A DNA stretch of 64,000 nt, from contig JAWKPC010000008.1 of assembly GCA_041390865.1 (NCBI GenBank), forward strand, positions 101,946 to 165,945, read 5' to 3'. The notes under the pieces are model-generated. The model was not told the DNA's origin, did no database searches, and saw only the letters and a program-made list of their open reading frames with translations. Shown one piece after another: positions 40,382-49,144 of the stretch. A program made the translations under genes and the position numbers. The first letter of the stretch is position 1. Each line of letters starts with the position of its first letter. This stretch comes from JAUIIK01 sp041390865 (GTDB lineage: Bacteria; Chloroflexota; Chloroflexia; Thermomicrobiales; CFX8).

Positions 40382-42196
40382 ATGAGCACACCAACGACAT
40401 CTCAATCGACCACGCCAGATACGGGCGGGGACATCTGTAGCGCCTGCGAGGCAGCGCTCGACAACGACAGAAACTGGATTCAGTACCGCGTCTGTTCCAA
40501 CTGCGGCCATCATGCCAGGATTGGCGCCTGGGACAGGGTGAAGATGCTCCTTGACGGCGGCTCGTTCAGCGAGATTCATTCCGACCTCGTGTCGGTCGAT
40601 CCGCTCGAGTTCAGTGACTCCCGTCCATACCGGGAACGTGTCATCCAGGCTCGGGAACGAACCGGGATGAAGGAGGCAGTCCTCACCGGCCGGGGCAAGA
40701 TCAGAGGCCATGAAATTATCATCGCGGTCGTCGACTTCGGTTTCCTGGGCGGAAGCATGGGCTCGGTTGCCGGAGAGAAGATCGCCCTCGCGTTCGAGGA
40801 GGCGATCGATCGGAAGCTGCCGATCGTGACCGTCGTTGCCTCCGGCGGAGCCCGGATGCAGGAGGGGATGCTGAGTCTCGTTCAAATGGCCAAGACTGCG
40901 GCCGCGGCACGGCGGGCTCACGAACGCCGAATCCCGTACATCTCCATTCTGACCGATCCGACGACTGGCGGGATGTATGCCTCATACGCCTCCCAGGGCG
41001 ACGTAATACTGGCCGAGCCGGGCGCGCTTATCGGTTTTGCCGGGCCGCGCGTCATCGCCGGGACGATGGAAGACCGGGGGGACGGAGAAGCAGAGAAGAC
41101 TCACACGCCGGACTATTTGCTGGATCACGGTTTTCTTGACGCGATTGTCAGCCGGGTGCGCTTGCGCGATACGTTGACGACGATCTTGAGGGTCATTGCC
41201 CGCTCACACCGAAGTCTTCCCAATGTGCGCGAACCGCATGTTGATAAACAGCAGCTCGAGGCCGAGGATGCCTGGGACATCGTTCAGATCGCCCGGCGAG
41301 ATGACCGGCCGACGACGCTCGACTATATCCGCCGCATATCGCCCCAGTTTGTCGAGCTGCACGGTGACCGGACCTTTGGCGACGATCCGGCCATTATCTG
41401 CGGCCTCGGCGAGGTGGCCGGACGCGGCGTCGTCTTCGTTGGTTTGGAGCGGGGACACGACGACGAATCGCGGCGAGGCGGCCAGGCGTTGCCGGAAGGC
41501 TATCGCAAGGCGTTGAGGGCGCTGCGGCTGGCAGAGCGCTTCGGCTGTCCTGTGGTGACGTTTATCGATACCCCGGGGGCATATCTGGGCATCGAGTCGG
41601 AGGCCAGGGGGCTTGCTTCCGCACTCAGCGAATGTCTCGCCAAGATGAGTGTCCTGCGCGTCCCGATTGTCTCGATCATCATCGGTGAAGGCGGGAGCGG
41701 GGGCGCGTTGGCGCTCGGCGTTGGTGACCGGATCCTGATGTTGGAGCACGCTATCTATTCGGTCATCGCTCCGGAAGGCGCGGCGGCGATACTTTTCCGT
41801 GATCCGAAGCGCGCGCCGGAGGTGGCGGAAGCGCTGAAGCTGACCGCGCGAGATTGTGTCCGGCTCGGTGTCGCGGACAAGCTCGTCTCCGAGCCCGACG
41901 GTGGAGCCCATGTCGACCCCGACTTTGCGGCGAGTCTGGTCAGGGACGCGCTGACCTGGGCTCTAAGCGACATTGACGATAGCGACGGGAGCCGTCTGGT
42001 CGAGTCCCGCTATCGGAAATTCCGGCGGATGGGCCAGATGAACACTTACTGGCGCGAAGCGTTGAGCCGCGAAGCAGGCGCCGTCGGAACCCGCTTCACG
42101 CAAACCATCGACTATATTCGAGATCGCCTGACCGGTAGCGATGGCGCGGACGATGACAACGATGAACGGTCGCAGAGGGCCGAAGCAAATACCTAA
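40382..42196 (+). CDS. accDA: Acetyl-CoA carboxylase carboxyltransferase, fused beta-alpha subunits
   Basis: The 604-residue protein joins AccD and AccA in one chain. An N-terminal zinc finger has Cys19, Cys22, Cys38 and Cys41. The beta crotonase-like domain spans about 50-290 (ASGGARMQEGMLSLVQMAKT, PTTGGMYASYASQGD). The alpha domain spans about 300-560 (ISPQFVELHGDRTFGDDPAI, TFIDTPGAYLGIESEARG, EGGSGGALALGVGDR). It transfers carboxyl from biotin to acetyl-CoA, the committing step of fatty-acid synthesis. Biotin carboxylase and carrier genes are not in the window. Both catalytic halves look intact. Confidence 0.93.
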   Translation: MSTPTTSQSTTPDTGGDICSACEAALDNDRNWIQYRVCSNCGHHARIGAWDRVKMLLDGGSFSEIHSDLVSVDPLEFSDSRPYRERVIQARERTGMKEAVLTGRGKIRGHEIIIAVVDFGFLGGSMGSVAGEKIALAFEEAIDRKLPIVTVVASGGARMQEGMLSLVQMAKTAAAARRAHERRIPYISILTDPTTGGMYASYASQGDVILAEPGALIGFAGPRVIAGTMEDRGDGEAEKTHTPDYLLDHGFLDAIVSRVRLRDTLTTILRVIARSHRSLPNVREPHVDKQQLEAEDAWDIVQIARRDDRPTTLDYIRRISPQFVELHGDRTFGDDPAIICGLGEVAGRGVVFVGLERGHDDESRRGGQALPEGYRKALRALRLAERFGCPVVTFIDTPGAYLGIESEARGLASALSECLAKMSVLRVPIVSIIIGEGGSGGALALGVGDRILMLEHAIYSVIAPEGAAAILFRDPKRAPEVAEALKLTARDCVRLGVADKLVSEPDGGAHVDPDFAASLVRDALTWALSDIDDSDGSRLVESRYRKFRRMGQMNTYWREALSREAGAVGTRFTQTIDYIRDRLTGSDGADDDNDERSQRAEANT

Positions 42197-42222
42197 ATCA
42201 GACTCAGTCACCGAGGAGTACG

Positions 42223-43380
42223 ATGGCAACGAAGCTATCGCGTCGCCGATTACTGCAGATCGCCTCAGGCGCAAGCCTTTCAGTTCTTGCGGGATGCATC
42301 ACCGATTCAGGAGACAAAGTCCCTACCCTCGATCCGAGTTCGTCGGTAGTGCCGGTCCTTACCCAGGTCGAAGGGTATGGGGATACCCGGCGCTGGGAGG
42401 GGCGGACGCTGGTGGTCGCCACGCCAGGCGACGAAGGAAGCGAGTACCTCGAAGCCCAGGTCGCGGCGATCTATGAGCCGTTTCAGCGGCTTACCGGAGC
42501 GGTCGTCCGCACCGTTCGCACGGACATTGCCGAACTCGAACAGCAGGTGAATGAAGCCGAGGTCCTCTGGAGCGTCTGTGACATACCAGCGGAGCAGGTG
42601 CTCCCGCTCGCTAATAGCGCGATCATCAGCGAGATCGACTACACGGTTGTCGATTCGGCCAACCTCTTCGAGCCGTTTGTGACCCAGCATGGGGTCGGGG
42701 CGAATCTCTACGCCACGGTTCTGGGGTATTTTCTGGGCGAGGAAGGCGTACCAGTGGCTCCGGAGAACTGGGCGGACTTCTGGGATCTTGCCATGTTTCC
42801 CGGTCCGCGCGGTTTCCAGGAGACGCCGCTCGGGACGCTCGAGTTTGCGTTACTTGCCAGTGGCGTCGATCGCTCGGACCTGTACCCGTTGAATGTTGAT
42901 GTCGCCTTTCGCCAGTTGGACGCGATTGTCGAGAGCATCGTTCTCTGGTGGAGGCAGGGGGCGCAGCCTACGCAGATGATCGCGGCAGGTGATCTAACGA
43001 TGGTCGCGGCCTGGCATGATCGCATTCGGGCACTCGAGGCTAGCGGCGCGACCGTGGGCATGTCCTGGGAGTCATCCCAGATTAATGGCGACTCGTGGGT
43101 CGTTCCGAACGGTGCTCCCGAGCGCGAGATGGCGATGGATTTCGTCAACTTCGCTACCCGGCCCGAAGTCGCTGCCGAGTTTTCGTCGAGGTTCCCCTTC
43201 GGGCCCACGAATAACGAGGCGTTCGAGATTCTCGATCTTCCGGAAGGCCAGGCATTGCCGGGCGCGCCGGACATCATCGACCAGCAGTTCGTTGTCGACC
43301 TCGAGTGGTGGTTCCGGAACCGGGAGCCGGTGGAGGAGCGGTTTCAGGAATGGCTCGCCGAGATACCTGAGGATTCCTGA
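42223..43380 (+). CDS. Extracellular solute-binding lipoprotein (orphan)
   Basis: The 385-residue protein has a Tat-like signal (SRRRLLQIASGA) with lipobox LAGC at about residue 25, and a good SD (GAGGAG). The mature part is a class D-type (PotD/MalE/iron) binding fold: RTLVVATPGDEGSEYLEAQ, LYATVLGYFLGEEGVP, PENWADFWDLAMFPGPRG and NGAPEREMAMDFVNFATRP. Spermidine/putrescine, sugar or ferric ligands are possible. No permease or ATPase lies beside it. It starts 26 bases after accDA and is followed by a strong terminator. Confidence 0.82.
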   Translation: MATKLSRRRLLQIASGASLSVLAGCITDSGDKVPTLDPSSSVVPVLTQVEGYGDTRRWEGRTLVVATPGDEGSEYLEAQVAAIYEPFQRLTGAVVRTVRTDIAELEQQVNEAEVLWSVCDIPAEQVLPLANSAIISEIDYTVVDSANLFEPFVTQHGVGANLYATVLGYFLGEEGVPVAPENWADFWDLAMFPGPRGFQETPLGTLEFALLASGVDRSDLYPLNVDVAFRQLDAIVESIVLWWRQGAQPTQMIAAGDLTMVAAWHDRIRALEASGATVGMSWESSQINGDSWVVPNGAPEREMAMDFVNFATRPEVAAEFSSRFPFGPTNNEAFEILDLPEGQALPGAPDIIDQQFVVDLEWWFRNREPVEERFQEWLAEIPEDS

Positions 43381-43491
43381 GAGCGTTTTACGTTTGCCCC
43401 GACCCGACGCTCGCGTCCGCTCAGCGCATGGCTCCAGTCCGTAGCGAGCAGGCCCTGGTTTTTCCGGCGAAGTCGGATCTGGATCGAGATA

Positions 43492-43533
43492 CCGGGTGGG
43501 GTGAGAGACCGTGCGTGCTCTCACCCCACCCGG
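43492..43533. terminator. Strong bidirectional hairpin between convergent genes
   Basis: A perfect 16-bp stem (43492-43507 with 43518-43533, rich in GGGTGGGGTGAGAG) closes a ten-base loop. It separates the solute-binding gene (ends 43380) from the minus-strand gene ending at 43538. GGGAAATC follows on the plus strand; no long T tract is seen. Confidence 0.65.
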
Positions 43534-43537
43534 GAAA

Positions 43538-44251
43538 TCAGCGTCTGATGTTCGCGGGGATGATCGCTTCGAGGCTTCTGGCGACTTCATTTCCCGTTGC
43601 CGATAAACCCTCAGGCACCGACGGAAGGTACTGCGAATCGATGGTGGCCGCGTCCTGCTCAGCGATCGAGATCTTGAGTGGTTCCCACCGGACGCTCGCG
43701 ACTGGTTGGGATGTCGCGAAGATCCGGTCGTACCGCTCCAGTTCGAGTTCCCCCGCTCGCTCGTCGGTCAAGTCGTCCGGGCGATAGGTAAGGAACGCCC
43801 GGGTCAGGTCCCGATGATCCAGATTGGCGATCCAGCGTGCCACCTCGTCCGGTAGGCCGTCGATGGCGATCGCGAGATCCACGAGCGAGAGTTCCCGCGC
43901 GATCCACTCCATGAGCGGAGCGCCGCTGCGAGGCTCGAAGCTATGGATCAGCACCCCTGGAAATGCTTCATAGATATGCCGGGAAGCGCCACTGCCGACG
44001 GCCTCGAGCGTCCTCCGCAGTGTCGGATTTCGACGCTCTTCGAGCATCCGCACGGTGTGGCCTCGCTCGTGGAGGCCCCATGCCAGCGAGCGGGCGTAGA
44101 GTGCTTCGGGGTAATCGACATAGCCGATCGCACTGGCGGTGAAGATGGCTATCCGTCCGCCCTGCTCGTCGGTATTGTGTCCGTTTAGTTCGATGAGACC
44201 CGCTCCCGTAGCTCTTTTGCGGCGGCGACCATGTTTGCCAGCGAAGGCCAC
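43538..44251 (-). CDS. Glycosyltransferase-like hypothetical protein
   Basis: The 237-residue protein includes IAIFTASAIGYVDYPEALY and a segment LAWGLHERGHTVRMLEERRN, like the N-terminal Rossmann-type half of GT-B glycosyltransferases, where an activated sugar acceptor loop follows the first strand. It is much shorter than a full GT-B enzyme and has no visible C-terminal donor-binding half, so activity is uncertain. The ATG at 44251 lies 67 bases inside metE in another frame; no start codon with a good SD follows the metE stop, so the true start is unclear. Confidence 0.5.
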   Translation of the reverse strand: MAFAGKHGRRRKRATGAGLIELNGHNTDEQGGRIAIFTASAIGYVDYPEALYARSLAWGLHERGHTVRMLEERRNPTLRRTLEAVGSGASRHIYEAFPGVLIHSFEPRSGAPLMEWIARELSLVDLAIAIDGLPDEVARWIANLDHRDLTRAFLTYRPDDLTDERAGELELERYDRIFATSQPVASVRWEPLKISIAEQDAATIDSQYLPSVPEGLSATGNEVARSLEAIIPANIRR

Positions 44252-46458
44252 ACTTCCGCGTCCTTACGGGTTTTCAGCCCGCAATCCGGATTGACCCAGA
44301 CGACATCCGCGTCGAGTACCTTCACGACGTCGTCTAGCAATCCAACCATTTCCGGCGTATCCGGTACACGCGGCGAGTGGATGTCATAGACGCCAGGGCC
44401 GATCTGGCCGGCATAGTCGTAATCCCGGAGTACCTGGAGGATCTCGCCGCTGGAGCGGCTGTTCTCGATCGAGATCACGTCGGCTTCCAGGGCGTCGATG
44501 GCCTCGATGATGTCGTTGAACTCGCTGTAGCACATATGCGAGTGAATCTGGGTGCCGGCCGCGACACCCGACGACGACAAGCGGAACGCCTTGACCGCCC
44601 AGTCGAGGTACTCGCTCCAGTCTTCTTTCGCGAGCGGGAGACCTTCCCGGAAGGCGGGTTCGTCGATCTGGATAATCCGGATTCCAGCGTCCTCGAGATC
44701 GGCGACCTCGTCGCGAAGCGCAAGACCAATCTGATAGGCGATCGTCCGATCGTCAATGTCCTCGCGCGGATACGACCACTGGAGAATCGTGACCGGCCCG
44801 GTCAGCATGCCCTTCACCGGTTTCGAGGTCTTTGACTGGGCATAGCTGATCTCGGCGACAGTCATCGGCTCATCGCGATAGACGTCGCCAATGATGATCG
44901 GTGGCCGCACGCAGCGCGTACCGTACGACTGGACCCAACCGTACTGGGTCGTAATGAAGCCTTCGAGCTTTTCGGCGAAGAACTCGACCATGTCGGTCCG
45001 CTCGAATTCGCCATGAACCAGGACGTCGAGATCGATCTCTTCCTGTTGGCCAATCAGCTCGTCGATCTTATCGTGGACGTATTCCTGGTATTCATCGGAC
45101 GAGATACTTCCGCGCCGGTACTTTGCCCGCATACTGCGCACATCCGATGCCTGGGGAAAAGATCCGATAGTCGTCGTCGGGAACGAGGGCAAGCCGAGTT
45201 CCGACATCTGGGTAGCCAGGCGCTCCCGAATCGGCTCCGCTCGCTGGAAATCCTCGTCGGTCAGCGACGAAACGCGCTCCTGGGTGGCGGCATTGGCCGT
45301 CGAGGAGATTGATGCCTGGTCCGTGCGCTGGTGATCGAGTTCGAGTTCCGTCGCTATCGCTTCGGTGCCCTCGTTGATCGCCTTCTTGAGGAGGAAGATC
45401 TCGTTCAGCCGCTGTTCGGCGAAGCTGAGATTCCGCAACTGTTCCTCATCGTGGGATTCTTCATTGACATCATGGGGCAGAAGGAGCATCGAGCAGGATG
45501 GTCCAATCCAGAGGTCGTTGGAATCGACCTTGGATTCCAATTGCCCGAGCAGGCCGAGGACCTGTTCGAGGTCCGCCTTCCACACGCCGCGGCCATTCAC
45601 GACACCGGCACTGAGGACCTTGTCTTCGGGAAATCCCTTGTGGAGCAGGTCATCGAGATTGCGACCGTCTCTGACGAAATCGAGCCCGATGCCGTCGACG
45701 GGCAGGCCGACCGCGGTTTCCCAGTTGTCCCGCAGCGAACCGAAATAGGTCTGGAGCATGATGCGAACGCCGGCACTCGACAATTCTCCATAGGCGGACT
45801 TGTAGGCGTCCCTGGCGGCTTCGTCGAGATCGAGCACGAGGCAGGGCTCGTCGATCTGCACCCATTCGGCTCCCGCCGTGGCGAGATCGTTGAGCAGGTC
45901 TTTGTAGAGCGGAACGAGGTCAGCGATATGGGCCGCGATCGACTTGGTATGGTGTTTGCCGAGAAGGACGAATGAGACAGGCCCAAGGAGGACCGGCTTG
46001 GCCCGGTCACCGACGGCGTCTCGCGCTTCCTCATACAGCTCAACCGGCCGGTTGCTGGCCCGGTAGGGTTCTCCGGAATCGAACTCGGGAACCAGGTAGT
46101 GGTAGTTCGTGTCGAACCACTTGGTGAGCTCCAGCGCCGGCGTATCGTCGTCGCCGCGAGCCATCGCGAAGAACGTGTCGAGGCTGACTTCTGAGCCGCG
46201 GTCGTGGCCGAATCGCCCCGGCACGAGGCCCCAGAGACATGAAGTGTCGAGAACATGGTCGTAGAGGGTGAAGTCGGCACAGGGGATCAGGTCGATTTCG
46301 GCATCCAATTGGACCTGAAACGCCGCCGCTCGCACATCTTTCGCGACGGACGCGAGTTCGTCGGCCGAAGCCTTTCCAGACCAGTAGCGCTCGATGATCC
46401 GTTTCAACTCGCGCCGCTTTCCGATTCGTGGATATCCCAGATTTGTAGATTTGGCCAT
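44185..46458 (-). CDS. metE: Cobalamin-independent methionine synthase
   Basis: The 757-residue protein matches MetE end to end. N-terminal FTLYDHVLDTSCLWG and a folate-binding duplicate barrel come first. The catalytic half has FPTTTIGSFPQ near 423-433, GMLTGPVTILQWSYPRED near 545-562, the zinc ligands His and Cys in IHSHMCYSEFNDII near 640-653, and Cys in VNPDCGLKTR near 725-734. The enzyme transfers methyl from methyltetrahydrofolate polyglutamate to homocysteine. It is preceded by a SAM-I riboswitch and terminator, so it is repressed when SAM is plentiful. Confidence 0.96.
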   Translation of the reverse strand: MAKSTNLGYPRIGKRRELKRIIERYWSGKASADELASVAKDVRAAAFQVQLDAEIDLIPCADFTLYDHVLDTSCLWGLVPGRFGHDRGSEVSLDTFFAMARGDDDTPALELTKWFDTNYHYLVPEFDSGEPYRASNRPVELYEEARDAVGDRAKPVLLGPVSFVLLGKHHTKSIAAHIADLVPLYKDLLNDLATAGAEWVQIDEPCLVLDLDEAARDAYKSAYGELSSAGVRIMLQTYFGSLRDNWETAVGLPVDGIGLDFVRDGRNLDDLLHKGFPEDKVLSAGVVNGRGVWKADLEQVLGLLGQLESKVDSNDLWIGPSCSMLLLPHDVNEESHDEEQLRNLSFAEQRLNEIFLLKKAINEGTEAIATELELDHQRTDQASISSTANAATQERVSSLTDEDFQRAEPIRERLATQMSELGLPSFPTTTIGSFPQASDVRSMRAKYRRGSISSDEYQEYVHDKIDELIGQQEEIDLDVLVHGEFERTDMVEFFAEKLEGFITTQYGWVQSYGTRCVRPPIIIGDVYRDEPMTVAEISYAQSKTSKPVKGMLTGPVTILQWSYPREDIDDRTIAYQIGLALRDEVADLEDAGIRIIQIDEPAFREGLPLAKEDWSEYLDWAVKAFRLSSSGVAAGTQIHSHMCYSEFNDIIEAIDALEADVISIENSRSSGEILQVLRDYDYAGQIGPGVYDIHSPRVPDTPEMVGLLDDVVKVLDADVVWVNPDCGLKTRKDAEVWPSLANMVAAAKELRERVSSN

Positions 46459-46499
46459 CGTTCTGTTTCGCTCCTGCCCTCTCGATATCGACTTGCATC

Positions 46500-46525
46500 A
46501 AAAAACCACCGAAATCGACGGTGGT
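46500..46525 (-). terminator. SAM-controlled intrinsic terminator
   Basis: On the minus strand ACCACCG pairs with CGGTGGT around a seven-base loop and is followed directly by six Ts. Its 5' arm overlaps GTGGTGGA (46521-46528, plus-strand reading), which is exactly complementary to eight bases of the riboswitch (46622-46629), giving an antiterminator when SAM is absent. Confidence 0.88.
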
Positions 46526-46540
46526 GGATGCTTAGAACCA

Positions 46541-46639
46541 CTTATCTCCCGGGTACCGTTCCCGCCGGATTTGGCACCGTGCGTCTGCGCGCCGGTTGCC
46601 GGGCTTCAAAGGGCCGTTCCCTCCACCACTCTGGATAAG
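46541..46639 (-). ncRNA. SAM-I (S-box) riboswitch controlling metE
   Basis: Read on the minus strand the element starts CTTATCCAGAG and ends GGGAGATAAG, the two halves of P1. Between them are the conserved core pieces GGTGGAGGGA, GGCCC, TTTGAAGCCCGGCAACC and GGTGCCAAATCC, in the canonical S-box order. It binds S-adenosylmethionine; binding favours P1 and the terminator at 46500-46525, switching off metE. The metE ATG is 83 bases beyond the element. The conserved core makes this call very secure. Confidence 0.96.
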
Positions 46640-46679
46640 CTCGGGTATTCAATTGTTGAGTAATCCTAGCATGAATCGA

Positions 46680-46707
46680 AGCGAGACGCCCGCTCGGGCG
46701 TCTCGCT
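46680..46707 (-). terminator. Hairpin after flotillin-like gene
   Basis: A perfect 12-bp stem (AGCGAGACGCCC with GGGCGTCTCGCT) with a four-base loop lies 25 bases beyond the stop of the flotillin-like gene and just before the metE leader. It probably insulates metE from upstream transcription. The tail is not T-rich. Confidence 0.6.
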
Positions 46708-46731
46708 ATGTTCGACGGTTTGAATCAGCGG

Positions 46732-48372
46732 CTAGTCGTCGTCGCCCGGATTCGGATCGATGATCGTCCGGACGGCTTCTTCGTCCGTTTCGACGCCCAT
46801 CTTTTCCTTGACCATACCCATGAGATCGATGCCGGTCGTCGCGGCGAAGTTCTCGGACATCTGCTGGACGATGATCGGAAGCTGGCCTGCGTAGCGTCCA
46901 AGCGTGCCGCCGTCGCCGTTGGAGCCGTGACCGTTGCCCCCGCCGTCGATGAGGACGACGCGGTCGATCTGGGACATCGGCAGGGCGGCGGCTTCGACCA
47001 TCTTCGGCAATTCCTCGACGAATGCCTGGTACATGAGGAGGTTGATCGCCTGATCGTTGTAAGCGTTCAGCGCCTCGGCAAGCTGCTGCTTACCTTCTGC
47101 CTCGGCGAGCAGTGCGGCCCGAAGACCTTCGGCCTCGGCCAGCAACCGCGCCCGCGTGCCTTCTGCTTCAGCGAGCAGGTCGGCCCGCTTGGCGGCGGCG
47201 GCCGCTTTCTGGGCGTCGGCCTCTGCTTCACCGATCTGGCGGATCCGGGCGCCTTCACCGGCACCGATCAGCTCTCGTTCCCGCGACTGACCTTCGGCGC
47301 GGGTGACGATTGCCTGCTGGTCGCCCTCTGCCTGTAGCACTGCCGCGCGCTTCTGACCTTCAGCAGCGATGATGACCGCTTCGCGCTCGGCGTCGGCCTG
47401 CTTGAGCACCGTCGCTTCGAGTTCACGCTCGCGGCGTCGCGCTTCGGCTTCCTGGACCTGGATCGACGCTTCGGTTCGAGCAACTTCAACCTGCTGTTGC
47501 GCGACGACAACGCCCTTCTGGGCTTCGGCCTGGGCAAGGGGGCCAGCCTGAGCGGCGCGCGCCTGCTCGGCGTTGATCGAGGCCTGATACTGCGCCTTCG
47601 CTACGTCCGTATCTCGTTGCGCCTCGGCGATCTGGGCTTCGGCGCGGGCCTCGGCGGTCGAGGCGTCGCGCTGGGCATCGGCGGCTCGCGTGCGAGCGTC
47701 ACGGTCGGCATCGGCACGCCCGATCTCGGCGTCGCGCTTGACCTCCGCCGTTCGCTTCTGGCCCAGTGCTTCGAGGTAGCCATAGGTATCGGAGATCTGC
47801 TGGATGGTCAGAACATCAATGATAATGCCCATCCGGGCGAGATCCTGTGCGGATTCGGCGGTCATTCGCTGGGCGAACGCCTGTCGGTCAGTGTTCAGTT
47901 CTTCAACAGTCAGCGTGCCCAGTATCGACCGGAGATGACCTTCCATCGTCTGATGGACGACCTCTTCGATTTCGGCCGTCGACATGCCGAGGAATCGCTC
48001 GATCGCGTTACCGACCGAGAAGTCATCGCCGCCGACCTTGACGTTCGCAACGGCGTTGACCGACACCGGGACCCCCTCGATGTTGTAGGCGCCTTCGATT
48101 CGGAGCGGGATCGAGATGATGTTGAGTGAGATGTAGTCGACGCGTTCGAGAACCGGGATGCGAAAGGCCGAACCACCACGGATGACGCGATAGCCGACCT
48201 GCCGCTGTTCACCCGTCTGGCTATCAACGACCCGCCGTTTGCGACCGGAGAGGATCGCGACCATATTCGGCGGGACTTTGATGATATTTCGACTGACGAA
48301 CGCCGCTACTAGTGCCAGCGCGATCAGGATAAGAAGCGCGCCGATGACCAGCGTGAACAGTCCAGAATCCAT
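46732..48372 (-). CDS. Flotillin-like SPFH/band 7 protein
   Basis: The 546-residue protein has an N-terminal membrane anchor (residues about 4-28), an SPFH domain (about 30-200) and a long coiled coil (about 205-430). The coil is built of Ala/Glu/Arg/Gln-rich repeats with recurring AEA motifs, characteristic of flotillins such as YuaG/FloT. A Gly/Asn-rich link (GGGNGHGSNGDGG) and an acidic tail follow. Flotillins form large membrane oligomers that organise lipid microdomains. The gene ends an operon with an NfeD-like gene and a short SPFH gene, the usual partnership. The SD is GAGGGC. Confidence 0.92.
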   Translation of the reverse strand: MDSGLFTLVIGALLILIALALVAAFVSRNIIKVPPNMVAILSGRKRRVVDSQTGEQRQVGYRVIRGGSAFRIPVLERVDYISLNIISIPLRIEGAYNIEGVPVSVNAVANVKVGGDDFSVGNAIERFLGMSTAEIEEVVHQTMEGHLRSILGTLTVEELNTDRQAFAQRMTAESAQDLARMGIIIDVLTIQQISDTYGYLEALGQKRTAEVKRDAEIGRADADRDARTRAADAQRDASTAEARAEAQIAEAQRDTDVAKAQYQASINAEQARAAQAGPLAQAEAQKGVVVAQQQVEVARTEASIQVQEAEARRRERELEATVLKQADAEREAVIIAAEGQKRAAVLQAEGDQQAIVTRAEGQSRERELIGAGEGARIRQIGEAEADAQKAAAAAKRADLLAEAEGTRARLLAEAEGLRAALLAEAEGKQQLAEALNAYNDQAINLLMYQAFVEELPKMVEAAALPMSQIDRVVLIDGGGNGHGSNGDGGTLGRYAGQLPIIVQQMSENFAATTGIDLMGMVKEKMGVETDEEAVRTIIDPNPGDDD

Positions 48373-48432
48373 GTTGCCCTCTTCAGTTCAGCGATTCCGG
48401 CTCCGGAGCGTTGGCCCTGGAACGGGTTTCGT

Positions 48433-48999
48433 CTAGGCTCGTGCCTCTTCGGTGGTCTCTGTTTCTACCCCGGCGTGAGCCAATCGCTCAACTACCAGCG
48501 TATTGCCCATGACTTCCACGATCCGCACGACCGTGCCAGTGGGAATTCTTTCTCCCGAAGCGGACCGGGCGAGACGCGTATGCGTGCTTCCATAGGAGCT
48601 AATCAGCACTTCTCCCGGAGTCGACGTGATCGATGTAATGACTTCTCCCGTCTTTCCAATAACCGAGACGAACGCATCGTCGGTCCCGGAGGTCTGGCGA
48701 TAGAACATGATCGCCAGCCAGGCGCCGAGTGCTGCGAACGCAATAGCCGACACGAAGCTGGTCAAAACGCTTGGCACGACGCTCCAGCCGGCCCATTGAG
48801 TCACCATGCCGGTCGCGCCGAACGCCGTCAAACCGAGCGAAATCGCCGGGGTGGTGATCGGGCCGCCACTGTCGCCGGGCCCGAAGTCGCCGGCGTCGAA
48901 TAGATCACCCATGTCCAGAAATTCGAACAGCTCGCCGACGATCACAGAGACTGCCAGGAGCAAGAGTCCTGCTACGGCTATGAGGAAGAAGAGGATCAT
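48433..48999 (-). CDS. NfeD-like membrane protein with C-terminal OB fold
   Basis: The ATG at 48999 with GGGAG seven bases upstream gives 188 residues. The first TM helix (residues 2-22) is followed by a Gly/Asp-rich loop (GDLFDAGDFGPGDSGG). Two further TM helices (about 50-70 and 75-100) come before a soluble beta domain (about 110-180: GKTGEVITS, GEVLISSYGS, IPTGTVVRIVEVMGNTLVV), the OB fold of NfeD1b proteins. These proteins pair with SPFH partners at the membrane. No serine-protease domain is present, so this is the short type. Confidence 0.85.
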   Translation of the reverse strand: MILFFLIAVAGLLLLAVSVIVGELFEFLDMGDLFDAGDFGPGDSGGPITTPAISLGLTAFGATGMVTQWAGWSVVPSVLTSFVSAIAFAALGAWLAIMFYRQTSGTDDAFVSVIGKTGEVITSITSTPGEVLISSYGSTHTRLARSASGERIPTGTVVRIVEVMGNTLVVERLAHAGVETETTEEARA

Positions 49000-49144
49000 G
49001 TTCGTTCTCCCACCCAGTACGAGGCAAGCAACGGCGCCCTCGGGACGCTGCCACCAACTTCTAACGCACTGGATCAATTAAAGAGGGCAGTGCTATGAAG
49101 CAATCCTACTGTTTCCCGATTTCCTCGTCCATGTGACAGAGGTG

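Noticed and set aside
43492..43533. Possible inverted repeat of an insertion sequence
   Set aside because: Its position between two convergent stops and its hairpin geometry fit a terminator, and no transposase is nearby.
45331..45975. 214-codon ORF on the plus strand
   Set aside because: Antisense to metE and without recognisable features.
47497..48129. 210-codon plus-strand ORF rich in Gly and Leu
   Set aside because: Mirror of the Ala/Glu-rich flotillin coiled coil on the other strand.
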